Notes: generated by a model from the sequence alone, not told the origin. 64,000 nucleotides of DNA from Chiridota heheva (GCA_020152595.1 JAIGNY010000076.1:7501-71500), one strand, 5' to 3'; numbered from the stretch's first letter, positions 47,641 to 60,344 are shown. Translations and numbers: made by a program.

Positions 47641-48564
47641 TAGCTAGACAAGTGCCGGGCTGCAGTGACAATCAGTGGCGTGCCCAGAGTGACCTCCTAG
47701 ACCCTCCTCCCATGAAGAAGTGTTCAAATTTAGTCCACTTCTATTGACAAATTGTCAAGGAAAAAGATTTTTTTATTGGAATGCTAAAGAATTTACGAAA
47801 TATTTTACATACAATGAGACGAGCAATTACAATGGATATTCAACTGTCAAAGTCCCCGCCCTCCCTGCTCCAAAAAAAAAAACATATGCCAGAAACTCTT
47901 CTCTCAATTCCCATTGTTATTCATCTTGCCCAAACTTTTAACCGCTTTTATTTCATCCCAGTATCGTTCGACAAAAACCATATATTATATAATTATTTCA
48001 AGTTAAATAGCGCCACATGTTCCTATAAACTACGCAACAAGTTTTGTCAATATCAAATCCCCCACAAATTCCAAGAATATAGATCAGTCTGTTATAATGT
48101 TAAGTGCATATGGGGTTTATAACAAATGTGATTGGTTAATAATGTGGGGGTGTAATATTTACTTTGTTAAAGTTTGTAAGTAACAGACTTGGCAAGCTGC
48201 CAGCAGTGATTCACAAGGATTAAAACGTGAACCTGAACTGTGTGCATGTGAGTATGTTTATTTAGGTGACATGTATGGGTGATTTGATGATATTATGTAC
48301 GTTCAATTGCATTAAATTCCTATATAGTTTAGTTGTTTTAATCAGAATTTATTGTGCGTAATGTATATCATGTTAGGTGTGTAAATCATCAGATGACATA
48401 AACAGAACAAGATTAAAAGGAGATCTGCTTAAACACTTAAATATCTAACCGAATTGAACTTTTGAGTGCTGGGAGGAAGAGTGAATCTTACAGTCGAGTG
48501 CCGGGCGGGGATTGCAAGTCCTGGATGGGCCCGCCCAGCGCCGCCCACTGTAGCTAGAACCCTG
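47633..48564. mobile_element. CAGGG-ended insertion in a palindromic repeat
   Basis: The left end CAGGGCTCTAGCTA and the reverse complement of the right end, CAGGGTTCTAGCTA, differ at one base. The 932-bp piece splits a palindromic unit: GAAAGAGTAC lies to the left, and CTATATAGC continuing to GGCAAGGT lies to the right. CAGGG-type ends suggest hAT, but no 8-bp duplication is clear; only CTA is shared. No transposase is encoded. Confidence 0.68.
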
Positions 48565-50399
48565 CCTATATAGCTTTTTGACTATCCGGCAAGGTCATCC
48601 TGTAATGTTATTCACTATCCGACAAGCATTTAGGCTTTACGTTTTTAATAGAATCAACAAATACAAAAATGTGAGATGTCCAGAAAATTTCAAGGACATC
48701 AATGAAATAAAAATAACCAAAAGAAAGAAGGGAAAGAAGGCCAACAAAACAAACACTGCCTCTTCAAACAGTTTCACTAGCACCGCCAATCCATACAGCA
48801 AAAAAAGCATATGTGTATGAGTGGTCATCATCGGACAGCGATTTTCAGTAAGATGCTTTCTTTCTTCTTTTTTATTGACTTCAGGAAGCCTGCCCCACAG
48901 GGAACAGTCGAAAGAGATTACCAAATAATAATATTCACTTCTACAGAATCCGGAAGAAATTTACAAGAAAACAAAAAATACAGCGTTAGTGATAGTACAG
49001 ACGCCAACTGTTGTTTATATATTCTAGTGACTACTACATTCATGCACTTTGTATACAGATAGGTCGGTGACATCCCTCCAGATATGCCACCCCCTTCCCC
49101 CCTCCCTGAATCCAAAATCACATTTACAACATCCCCATTTTAAGGTAAAATCAAGTTAAAAGTATTTACTGTATGTTATGTATTTAAGATGAATTGAACA
49201 TAGGTATAGCCGGCAAAGACTAAAAACGAATGACCATACATGTACACACATACAGTCTAAAGAATCAGAATGACAGTTCATTCATTTTGCAAAGTGAATA
49301 ACAATTAAGTTTTAATACAATCAAAAACGAATGACAAAATAGGGTTAGGTTAAGGTTAGCTTAATTTCTTTTGTTTTGTTTTGTTATGTTTTGTACATGA
49401 TCCTCCCTTACGGGAACTCAGCAAGACTCCTATACAGACAATAGACGCCAGGCTATAGCCTACATAGCAGATGCCAGAGTCATGTGATCGGGACGGAAGT
49501 GGATGAACACCAGGTTTTCACCTGAATCTTTTTAAGAAGTGTTCAGAGAACCAGGTGGGGTGTGACTGTCCCACCATCAGGACCGATAGCTTAACGTCCA
49601 CCATTCAACCTAGTTATTATACACATCCCTCAATACGGGTTGACATTGGGGTTGCCGTACGAGGGTTATCTAGATTAGGTGCAATTCCTAAGTTTTTTCA
49701 AATTCACAAGTTGTAGAAAATTGATGATTAAAAAATAACTTACTTTGTGGATATTCTTATATCAATTAGTCTAAATAATACACTTTTCCAAAAACTCCTT
49801 TTCCAAAATCTTTCTCCGAGATTCATATTTTGGTCGCCATTTTCTAAGTCACCGCACGTTTGTGATTAATATTTCAATGTCCGCAAATAAGATTTAGAAA
49901 GTTCCACTAAACTGCAAGTTAATTTTTCGCTGACAACATCGTTTTTGTTCATATAATTTCATTAGTTTTGGTAAAAAATACAAAATAATCTGTGCGAAAA
50001 CAAATCAATAAAACGTCAAAAAATGTTTAGATTATATAATTGTACTTTATAGGTTTTACCTTAATTTTTCCTCAAATAATCTAAAACATATTACCCCTGC
50101 TAAAATGTTATAGCCCCGATAGCAATGTTTTAAACTTTGACAGTTCTTTGGAGAGCTTGTCAAACGATTTTTATGGAAGGAAAAGTAGTCCAAAATACAT
50201 CAATAAAAGTAACTGAAATTATCTTAAAAACAGTTTTGGAAGACATTGATGAGCTTCAAACATCAATTCTAATCATTGTGAGCGAAAAAAGGGTAAAATG
50301 GTTTCGTTTTCATAAAGATCTTAAAATTGAGATTTTCCTATACTTTTAACACCTCACTTAAAATGTACAGGGGGTATAAGATTTTGTAGTACCCTCAGA
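48565..50399. other. No gene recognised
   Basis: Starts with the tail of the split palindromic unit (to about 48595). A lysine-rich 80-codon frame at 48578-48820 has no recognised domain. The rest is AT-rich sequence without a supported feature. Confidence 0.45.
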
Positions 50400-50655
50400 C
50401 GGTCAGTCATCACCAACGGCAGCCATACTAACATGGCTGGCATCAGTCTGACGGTTACTATGGGGAGTACTAATTCAACCATTGCCACTTCTCTTAACAT
50501 CAGAATGATCAAACAACGTACTTTTGCTTTAATGATCGGCGTATTTGTCTGCATAGGTGTTGCAAAATTGGTTAGACCTGTCCGAGGCTTGAACAGAGTA
50601 CTGAACCTCCACTCCAGCATCTCAGTCGTGCGCTCTGCCAATTGAGCTACAGTAC
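50400..50655 (-). mobile_element. tRNA-derived SINE with recognisable head
   Basis: Read on -, TAGCTCAATTGGCAGAGCGC at about 50650-50631 is a tRNA D-arm with a matching A box, and TGTTCAAGCCT at about 50585 resembles a B box. The 3' acceptor strand does not pair with the 5' AGTACTG, so this is a SINE head or tRNA relic rather than a functional tRNA. The body to about 50400 contains GCCATACTAACATGGCTGGC and a GTACT word at both ends. Confidence 0.65.
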
Positions 50656-50944
50656 TTGACTAGTGTCGTTACATATGATTTTTTCGCGGAATAGGTATAA
50701 AACTAACATGAATAATTTAGCACCGCAGTTTACAACTTTTAAAACAGATCTACAAACCATCAACAAAGTCGTCACCATTAAAGAATTAGAGAAAATAACG
50801 TAGAATAATATGTTTTATTAAAAAAACAGTTTAATACCTTCAACTCCAGATCTTACACATTTAGCAACGACTACAGCTTACCAACAGCGTAATCGACAGG
50901 TTACCTCTTCAAAAGTTTCAACAACAATCAAAGTATATTATTAT

Positions 50945-51095
50945 CGTACGTACGTAACAGAGAGCGTGACGTCATTCGCCCTATACTTAGGACTTACGTA
51001 TAGGCCAAAGGCCGAGAGTCGAAACTCTTATACCTCAGTGCGTGATACTTTTTGGTTCGTCCCCCACCAAGTTGGTTCCAAGTGAGGGCAGTAGA
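50945..51095. repeat. Left arm of a long inverted repeat pair
   Basis: Matches the reverse complement of 55145-55305 over about 150 bp. Shared words, in order, are GTACGTACGTA, GCGTGACGTCATTCG, AAGGCCGAGAGT, GAAACTC, TTGGTT and CAAGTGAGG, then CAGTAG. Confidence 0.8.
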
Positions 51096-51476
51096 TATGT
51101 CGGTACATTAAAAATTGGAGTCACAAAAAAAATAGGCAAACTGTAATTTAACCCCCAAAATAAAAAATTGAATTTCTTTACTTCCAAAAATTATTTATAT
51201 TTATATTAGTTTTATTCATAACGTGTCTTTCTAATTAAGATTACCGTTTATTTTATTTCTAACAAGAACCCAAGCTGGTTCCAAGTGAGGGCAGTAGATA
51301 TGTCGGTACATTGAAAATTGGAGTCAATAAAAGAACCAAATTGCAAATTTAACCGAAAAAATACAAATTGAAGTTCTTTACTTTCAAAAATTAATTATGT
51401 TTACATTAGTTTTATTCATAACGTGTCTTTCTAATCAAGATTACCGTTCATTTTATTTCTAACAAGAACACAAAAA
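51068..51476 (+). repeat. Two tandem 203-bp units
   Basis: TGGTTCCAAGTGAGGGCAGT and AGATATGTCGGTACATT recur at about 51072 and 51275. Each is followed by AAAAATT and TTATTCATAACGTGTCTTTC. Confidence 0.88.
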
Positions 51477-51540
51477 CAACGATTTCTTTTTACAGTACAT
51501 GCAGGACGACAATACTTTAGCGCAGCGTTAGATTGTAGCC

Positions 51541-51815
51541 ATGACTTGTCTTTCTCCTTAAAAATTTGTTCTAGCAAATCATAACCTCAAACTTACTGTA
51601 GCAAATAGTATAACCACTTTATCTTAATTAAAATAACCACACAATAAGGACTTCATTCATTGCTAATATGATACTCAGCACCAACCTCTACAACAACTAA
51701 GGTTTTCAGAATAAAGAAAATAAAGAGGAAAAGTCTGACCCGACCTGGTTATGTATTAGGTCGGGTACAACTGTTTAAAACTTTAAGGAGCAGAACAACC
51801 AATTGTGAGTGAGAC
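51541..51815 (-). mobile_element. Family H MITE (copy 3, reversed)
   Basis: Starts ATGACTTGTCTTTCTCCTTA and ends TTAAGGAGCAGAACAACCAA. The hairpin GACCCGACCTGG...TAGGTCGGGT lies at about 51737-51775. It is the reverse orientation of the copy at 26856-27118. Confidence 0.7.
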
Positions 51816-54800
51816 AGGCATGTATCGCGTACTAACTTAGGCCTAATTGATAAATATTTTTTTTAAATACTACGCGAACAACCTTTTTGATCAGGAATAA
51901 ATAATTAAAACTAGTAGATGTTTTGAATAATTTCAGTAAACCTAAAGTAATGTGCTATCTTAATTGTGCCAGTCTGAAGCTAGCTAACGTCGTATGTACA
52001 CCGTTACTTTGTTTAACCTTAACTGACCGCCGTAAAGTAAACGCTGACAAATATGGGCAATAATTTTAGTTTTATTTAGGAACAAGAATAAGTTGCTTAA
52101 CAAATCTTATTTTATTCAGACATGCATGTAGCGATTTCTTGCTTTCTAAAAGCGCTGCCGGGGTAATCTTGGGTCATTGTGTTGTCTTGCCAGGCTACAG
52201 TAACGTTAGTGTAACTTAGGCCTGGGCTACATTGTGTGAAACCACTTTCAATTTGGTAGCACAATGTTAAGACTATGTACATTACCGTGGTATTGACTTG
52301 TAAATGTCTGTCATGATAAAAAGGCCATGCTTGAGTTGCAGCATTACAATTGTTAGTTAGGGTGGGTGGGCATGAGACCAATTTAGGCCTAAGTCTAATT
52401 AGTTTTATAGTTGGTTATTAACAAATCACCCATCAAATAAAGTCTAAACAGACTGACCAACTGGCATATAGGTGTATATAAAACACAGTAAAAGTAAGTT
52501 AAGTGCCAACTTGCTTGGATAGTTAGAGATGCAGTAGATCAAATTGCCCACTTATTACTTTTATATATATTTTAATGAACTATTAAGTTTTTAGTTTCAT
52601 TCACATTTTTCTGTTCAACATCATTTACCAACAATTGCAAGCCCTAAATTCATAAAGTTTAAATTTAAAAAAAATCATTAAACTCTTTGGTATAGGCCTA
52701 TATGTTGTTTAACAGCCTGCATTTTTTTCTTTTCTATGTGTATCACATTTTAAACTTGCTTTCAATTTGTTTGCAAAAGTTTCTCAAGCTCTCAAGTTGG
52801 GAAGATAAAAAAGCTCCACTTGAAAAATTTGCTTCATGCAATTTCTCATTGATAAGCAATCTTTAATTCTGCTCTCATTTTTTTTTGCTTTGGTATTTAA
52901 TAAACAAATTATTACATTGCAATAGTATTCCAATTTTTGAGTTGTACGATTGTTAAAAATCATTGACTGTACTACAGAGTACGAATATTTTTTGCAATGT
53001 AAATTAATTTTGTACCAAATATTAGTGAGCTAAATACCTGTTTATCATTTTGCAGCACACCCTACCTAAATGTTTTCTGACTCCAGGCACATGTATAATG
53101 ATTTTTCTTGGTAGTGGAATCAACTATTATCAGGTTATGAGGATATGTCATGGTAATTCTAGTGTACGCTTTTTATACATAAAATTTTGTCTGCCTAATC
53201 AAAAAATACACAAAACTCCAAGTAAAATTTCAACATGAAAACCAGCAGACCAGGCTTCTATTAGTAGTTAACAATCATGAAAAATCAGTCTTTTACTAGG
53301 CTTAACTCGGTTGAATATTGGCCACACTTTACAACCATGGGGATCTATAGTTGTTAGACTGCATGAAAATCTGAGGATTTTGTTGATTTCTATTTCTTTC
53401 TTAAAACTCATATTATGAAATAATAACATACTGTGGTATATCTATACCTACATCAACATCACTTCACAAAGTTTGCTGATTTCAGATGAAGCTGTAGTGA
53501 TAAGTACAGTGGAGGACTTATGGCAGTACGCTCATCCACAGAAGATGTCTCATAAGGAAACTCAGGAATGTTTGTAGAGTTGATAACCAGTTGTTAAAGT
53601 TAAATTTATACAGGTTATCATTGCAGAAAATCAAAATTGTGATGTGAAAGCTTGTAAATTTGTTACCTCCACAATGAAGTCCCAATTCCTCTATCATAAA
53701 TGTACATGAAAATTTATAGGAATGATTTTTAGAAGTTAATGGCAGAATAATGTGTTAATCTGTTTTAAAAACCTAAATTTACACACCATTTCATGTTACC
53801 TGTACCAGTTATTTAACTTAATTGATGTATATTTCCTGTATTATTAACAAGTTATTCTCTCTTTACCCTACACACAATTGAATTATTTAATGTGTTCCCT
53901 TCAACACCACAAAGTTAATAGGTTTGAGATGGGTATGGCAAAGTACCAATTCATTGGGTTGAACCACATAATCTAATAATAAGAGTTAATAGCTTTTCCT
54001 GACAAAATGAGCCCAACTGTAACAGTAATTGCATGTGTCATAGAGCTAGTGTGTGAGTTTTTTGCCTTCACCTTATGTTTGGCATAAATAATGTCCCCTT
54101 CACAAATATCCAAATATGGGTTATTTTATTTCCAGTATCCATGAATTCTTTGCCAAGTTTTGTTTAAAATTAAGTAGTTTACACAACAAATCACCAGGCG
54201 AATTAAGCTGGTTTGGGCAGCTAATTTAAAGCAAATTATAGCCTAAATTATTGTTTTAGTTAGTCAAGTTCTAGCTTGCATGTAGTTTTGCAAGAATGTA
54301 GTTATTGGTCATATCCCACAATACACTTTCTGACATTACTGGTGGTGTTCGTGAGGCCGCAGACCAGTAAACAACAGCAATCCTACAATGTCAGCATGCA
54401 GAAATGGGTTAAAGTGAAAGAAATTATGGCCAAACGATTCGATTCCATTACTAACAAGAAAGTAGCCTTTTTGTAGGCCCAACGGCTAGCTCTGAATTTG
54501 AATAGGTTAAGTTGGCAACTTGAATCCTTCAACCATTTCCATACTACCCGATAATCCCGAGGCTAAACTTGGCTTCGATAACTAGGTCTAGATCCACCTT
54601 AGTTAATATAACATTGTAAATCTCTAGTATCACCGTTCCGACAGATGTCTGACTGCGTACGCCTAGCTTTTATAAAATAGAAACAGGCAGACTACAATTA
54701 CTACAGAACGGGGGTGTATAGGTTGCTAGGCCGGTCCATCGCTAACATTATTCGTTAAATAGGCCTATGCTGGTGGCCGACTTTCACCAACTAGGCTAGG

Positions 54801-55144
54801 GCCCGACTTTGATAAGGTTAGGCAGTAATTCCTTTAACCTTTCAATCTGCCATGTTCAGACGTAAAACAATGAGTGATAAATACATTGGCATCGTACTGT
54901 ACCGTACCGGTATGCTAAAAGCATCTGAACTATGTGCATGGTTTGTTAAAAAAATTGCACTTGATCCATGAATGACGTCAAAATCAAATTTGTTATATAA
55001 ATGACTTATAAAATCATTGTTTATTGAACAAAAGTGCACAAAAAGTAACGATAAAATTAAATCTCTTGTAAAAACAATTTGAATCAACAATTTCTCAAGA
55101 ATATTTAATTTACACATTTCTTTAGTATGTTCTATTTTTTAAAT
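51816..55144. other. Interior of the 4-kb inverted-repeat interval, no gene recognised
   Basis: AT-rich with only short frames. 54300-54330 (ATTGGTCATATCCCACAATA) resembles 63025-63060 (ATTAGTCATATACCCACAAT), a short shared repeat. Confidence 0.45.
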
Positions 55145-55305
55145 GCTTGACACTACTGTCCTCACTTGAAACCAACATGGGTGGGTGACTTAAAAAAGTA
55201 GCACGATTTTGTAACACTGTTAGGTATAGGAGTTTCAACTCTCGGCCTTCGGCCTAAATGAAATATAGGCCGAATGACGTCACGCTTTTTGTACGTACGT
55301 ACACG
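55145..55305. repeat. Right arm of a long inverted repeat pair
   Basis: Inverted match to 50945-51095, with the same ordered words. The palindromic GTACGTACGTAC lies at the outer edge of each arm. Confidence 0.8.
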
Positions 55306-56664
55306 GTACCGTACCGAACCAGGGTTGTATAACCAGGAGCTGCTCTAAATTTATGACAAATAACAGCTCCGCCCAAACCGTACCCACCAGTTCATCTACA
55401 GCGCGCGCGTAACAAACGAGCTCACAGTTCCAGTTTGCTCGTGCGCACAAATTCGTTTTACCAAGTTGCAAGTAAGGCAATAGAATCGGCCTGAAATTTC
55501 ACTTTCTGTGTTGGACGACAGGGTTTTTTCCATGATGACTTAATATCACCTAGAATACTCAAAGTAAGACATTAAGAAGAAAAAAACAGGAACCGACAGA
55601 ATTTTAAATAAAGTGACTTAATTTTGTTATCGTTACAGCCAATACGGGGAAAATTGTTTGTTTACTCGCAACTCAAAATGGCGGACGAAACTGTGAAGTG
55701 GTGTATTAAGCTATGTGGCCTCATTCATTTTGCAGATATGCGCTGTAGACTAGCGATTAAATAACAGAACGGTGGGGCTTATCCAAAAAAGTGGGTGGAT
55801 TTTTCTCCAAAGGGTCGTAACTGCTGAAAAAAAAATGTCCCCTGCCCCCCCCTCCCTCTTCCCTCCTTGTTACCCAGGAATTACGGTCCTGAACTTGTGG
55901 CCTCCTCTTTCCACCGACATTTAAAAATGAACTTTGCCATTCTCCTATTCATTTCAAAAACCGGGTTTTCACGTTTTATTTGAAGTGTTGTATTTTGTAA
56001 ATTCATAATATATTTGTAAATAAAACTCTTCTGTAATTATATGTAAATATGTTGTAAAAAAAACAAATAAATGGAATGAAAGTGTCAGATTGATTACCTT
56101 ACATTTTTTCTTATTCCAAATTGCATGATTAAGTTACAAAAGATATTGTGAATATTCTGTATGGACCCTACGTGAGCAATCTCAAAATCATGTGTTTTGA
56201 TCTTATCGGGCTGACTTAGGCACTCTTCCTCTTCTCTCGACGACTTTGATCATCCAAAGACATTCAGCTCCATGAGGAAAATAAAGGCCTGAGATTATTT
56301 TCATAAATTGGGAAGTGCCATGTACATACGCTGCAAGTGTCCAATTACCTGAGCAATAAAAGATGTAAGTTCCGATAGCTGATCATGATATAGTTTTGTA
56401 AATTTTGGGGCCTTTTACCAGAGTGCGAATCCGCCAGCCAAATTGCTTTTGGCTGAGACAAGGTACAGGGGGACCCTTGTACAAATAATGAAGACAAATT
56501 GTGGCTCTATTCCTCTAATATTTATTTAATTTCGTTGCTTCAAGGCGATACATTTCCTATGAACGTTTCTGACAAATTCTATTTCACGATCTTAATGACT
56601 GTAGGGTGGCCCTCAGGATCTGTAGTGTGAGACCAAGTGGGAATTCACGGTTTTCCTACCCAAC
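55306..56664. other. No gene recognised
   Basis: Contains a GC-richer patch near 55360-55450 with GCGCGCGC. No ORF with a known domain. Confidence 0.4.
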
Positions 56665-56813
56665 AATGGGTGTAGCCAGGGGGTCGACAAGGTCGTACGA
56701 CCCCACGCCCCCCCCAAATAAAAAGTAAAAGAAAGTAAAATGGTGATGGCAAAAGGTCCAGAAAATATGCTGAAAGGTCCCGACCCCTCTCAATCCAAAA
56801 AGGCTGCCTACAC
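56665..56813 (-). mobile_element. Short MITE, family F (copy 2, reversed)
   Basis: Begins ATGGGTGTAGCCAGG and ends GGCTGCCTACAC. It is the reverse complement of the copy at 23259-23415, with the GGGTCGACAAGGTCGTACGA block at its left. Confidence 0.75.
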
Positions 56814-57263
56814 ACCTTCCCATGTACCTTGTAGCATTTGCGTAGCTAGACTATCGAAGTAAACCAAATGATATTCTTTCCAGAAATATGGTCCGATATT
56901 TCCGATATTTTAGATCTTTGATCTAATATTTTGCGATTTTTCCGAATAATTGTTGTCCTAAATATTCCGATAATCCAACTTTCGTGGCTGCAAGTTCAGC
57001 ACATAAAAGCGTCAATTTTCGGGTCAATCAAATTAAAAAAATCCTGGTTGGGGCAGTTGGGTGGGGAGGGGAGATTGCACTTTCCGTAATGTCATATTTC
57101 AAAGAAAAAAAAAAGGATGCTCTTGAAATTCTGTGCCCTCAGTTTCAAACATATTCATAACAGTGCTAAAGTTAGATCATTTTAGAACTCGAAATGGTTA
57201 AAATGCACAAATTTCAGGGGATTCTATCCCAGGCCCCTACCGTATCCCAGGCCCCTACCGTAA
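56814..57263. other. No gene recognised
   Basis: An 18-bp direct duplication, TATCCCAGGCCCCTACCG, occurs at about 57226 and 57244. Confidence 0.5.
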
Positions 57264-58447
57264 AGAATGCTATTTTATAATTTAATCTGGAATTCCAGAT
57301 ATCTAAAATTAATTTTATGGTTTTCCAAATTAGATTTCAGATATCAAGAATTCTGTTTGGATATGAAGAATTATATTTCCGATATTTAAAATTGAATTTC
57401 AAATATCCAGAATTCTATTTTTTATAAAAAATTATGATTAAAACTTGAATTTTGGATATCAGAAATTCCATTTTAAATCTCCAAAATACAATTTTTTAAT
57501 TACTCTGATAATTACCATATGACCTGTAGTGGAAGTGTACTAATGTATACTAATAAATGCTGCGGGACAAATGAATTATGATCGTGTGTATTGCGCATTA
57601 AACATGCTATACTGTATACTGTATAGTACTCACGTAGTATGTAAAGTGGTACCTCCATGGTAGTAGTACATGTACAGCACTATACTGAAGCTGTAGTAGA
57701 TTTCCCTAGTCCGATCTAAGAGCTCACTGCTACTGCTTGCAGTGGCAGTAGCACCTGCACCCGGACCGGATCCGTCATTCCTAGCCCTAATCGCGAACTC
57801 AACATTGTCTTTATTAGCCGAAGTATTTGGTTAACTTCCATACTGTTCACGGCCCAATCCCTGCATGACATTTACATGTGCTGTGCAACTTGCAGACTTT
57901 TAATTGCCGCGCGACGTTGTTATGAACTACATGAATATTCATATTGCACATGGAAATATATTCAAAATTCAATTTTTAATATCAAAAATCGTATTTTGGA
58001 TATCCAAAATTAAATTCCAGATATTAGGAATTGTATTTTGGATATCCAAGATTCGGGATTAACTGTTAAAAATATAAAATGGCATTCTGGAATATCGTTT
58101 TATTATTTAATCTGGAATTATAGATATCTGAAATTTAAAACTGGATATCAAAAATTCAATTTTTGATATCTGAAATTTAAATTCAGATATCCAATAATCT
58201 ATTTTGGATAACTGAATTTCAATTTTGGATATCCAAAATGGAATTTTAGAAATCTGAAATTAAATTTCAGAGATCCAAATAATTCCAGATATCCGTATTC
58301 ACTTCCATATATCTGAAATTCAATTCCGTATATCCAGAATTTGATTAAAGATATCCAAGATTAGTTCAAGATATTTTAAATTGTGGATATTCAAAATTAT
58401 TTTCAGATATCTGTAATTCCAAGATTAAATGATAAAATGGCGTTCCA
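57264..58447. mobile_element. Two adjoining TIR elements built of GATATC repeats
   Basis: The left end GAATGCTATTTTATAATTTA and the reverse complement of the right end (GAACGCCATTTTATCATTTA) are inverted repeats continuing through ATCT and CAGATATCT. A similar end-to-start junction lies at about 58075-58100 (ATAAAATGGCATTC then TTTATTATTTAATCTGGAAT), so two copies abut. The interiors are arrays of alternating GGATATCCAAAATT and AATTTCAGATATC words. 57496-57954 lacks them and may be unique sequence within the first copy. Confidence 0.72.
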
Positions 58448-59559
58448 TACTACCGGGATTTAGAGGGAGGAAATTTCATTGACTAATTCAAATAAGTTTC
58501 CGAATTTCGGTATCTGTAGAGAAATTGTTTATTTGATATAAACTTGAGTTAACGGTCTTTTGTTGCTTAGTAACAAACATCCCGGATCACGTGCCGCTCA
58601 CGTAATGAACAAGCTGTAGCTGTGGAACGACAAACAAAGTTCCATTGCCGATGCTATTAAATTTGTTGGAGGAAACCAATAGAATGCTACTGAAATCATT
58701 ACAAAGTATTTTCGAAGGTAAATCTGTCATTTCTTTTCAGAATTAAATGACCATTGTCCATGCACTTGATTATAACAAAGATAATAAACGAACCATTTAC
58801 CAAGGGATGTGGCTACTTATCATTGGGCTTGATACTCGTATAGTACAGTACTGTACACCAGTGCAGTAATATACAATAATTATCTGCATGGCGATTTATG
58901 AAAAGATTTTCCATCTTACCTTCGAAAATACGTTGTTAGTTTTTATTCTATATTAGATCGTAGCAACACATTTACCTGTTTACATGGATAAACATTGATA
59001 CTGACCAGGAGAAAGTGTTCAAATTAGAATGCCATTTATTGTTAAAACTGATATGAAATTTTCTGGTCAAATTGACATGATTGACCAGGAAATCCTGGTC
59101 ATAATAACCAGGATGATGTAGATGACTCCGTGACATTGATCCTGGATGAAATTTAACCAATGTGTTTTTAGAGTGTATCGGAAGCAATCGTTCTTTTTTC
59201 GGCCGGGTATAGAAAGTAGACAGAAACGGAAGTACGGTCGCTGAATGACTGATGAGTGAGAAAAATACGGTACCTCTTCAATAAAAAAATAAAAAAATGG
59301 GGACTCTATCAAAATTGATGCGCGCGAGGGTGATAAGCTAGTATTTTTATTGGGCCTTATCATTCAAGCTAAAACAAGTAATGCTAGAGGCGTATTACAT
59401 AGGAAAAGTCATCTCTAAGCGGAGGGCTGGGAAGGGGGAAGGGGGGGGGGGAGTGGCAAGAATCCTAGAAATTTCCCATTTGGGGGCAAGAGTCCTAAAA
59501 ATTTCCCGTTTGCAAGAGGGAAAATAGCACTGGTAAATTGAGCAGTTTCCATCAAATGT
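58448..59559. other. No gene recognised
   Basis: A 16-bp inverted pair, GTATTTTCGAAGGTAA, lies at 58709-58724 and, reversed, near 58915-58931, possibly the ends of a small element. No ORF is supported. Confidence 0.4.
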
Positions 59560-59770
59560 TGCTGCAGCTTATTGGAAAATCTCTAATTTTCGGGAAATCT
59601 ATTTTCTGAAAATTTCATTCATTTTCGGGAAAATTTATTTCATTTTTCGGAACAGCTCCTTCTTTTTCCAGAAATATTCCTCAATTTTGTGGAAATGTCA
59701 AATTTTATCAAAATTTCCAATGATTTTACAAAATGTTATTAATTTGAATTTATGTTCATAATTTCCACAT
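59560..59770. repeat. Degenerate TTTTCGGGAAA repeat array
   Basis: Words like TTTCGGGAAA, AAAATTT and TTTCC recur loosely, as at 26041-26560 and 29150-29440. Confidence 0.5.
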
Positions 59771-59772
59771 TT

Positions 59773-60344
59773 TACCTCTAAACCAGGAAGAAAGCATTTA
59801 CCCGAGATCGGTGAAACCCTCAGTGGAATCTCAGCTTCTGAGTAATGCGAGCATAATAATTCATATGACGTAAAGATTCGAGCAATTTTACATTCTTGAG
59901 GCAGTCAGTTAAACAAAACAAAAATAAAAAAATAAAGATGCCTGCCACCGGGGCGGACTGGAACAGTGAACAAATATGGAGATACAACTCAATTTCTTTT
60001 TCGAGTGAATGAATTACGAGCTGAAGACAGTGGCGCTGTACCTCTCAAGAAATATGACCTCATGATTCCCTGGTTACCCTCTCTAAGAATAAATACATAA
60101 GCAAATTGTGTATTTTCATCAACGTGGCCGTTGCTCCTCATCGGTAAAAATCTTGATAAAGAGCTAATAAAAAGTTTTCTGAGATTTAATTTATCTTTAG
60201 CAATTTTTTTTCCTGTATTAGATTATTATTAAATTTGTCAATTTTGGACCAAAATTCCTCAATTTTTGGACCAACTCAGAAGCTGAGATTCCACTAAGGG
60301 TTTCACCGATCTCGGGTAAATGCTTTCTTCCTGGTTTAGAGGTA
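59773..60344. mobile_element. MITE with about 68-bp near-perfect TIRs and TA duplication
   Basis: 59775-59842 and the reverse complement of 60275-60342 are almost identical, with one mismatch seen. They begin CCTCTAAACCAGGAAGAAAG and include CCCGAGATCGGTGAAACC. TA lies outside each end (59773-59774 and 60343-60344), as for Tc1/mariner-type elements. The element is 568 bp and lacks a transposase. The near identity of the arms suggests a recent insertion or arm conversion. Confidence 0.8.

Noticed and set aside
48578-48820. 80-codon lysine-rich frame
   Set aside because: It begins in the tail of a palindromic repeat and has no domain or splice context.
50575-50655. Functional tRNA gene on the minus strand
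   Set aside because: The D-arm is good, but no 3' acceptor strand pairs with the 5' side and the spacing to the B box is irregular. A SINE head is more likely.
58620-58740. Possible first coding exon (MLLKSLQSIFE) ending at a GTAAAT donor near 58719
   Set aside because: Only eleven codons, and the GTATTTTCGAAGGTAA that makes the donor is part of a nearby inverted repeat.
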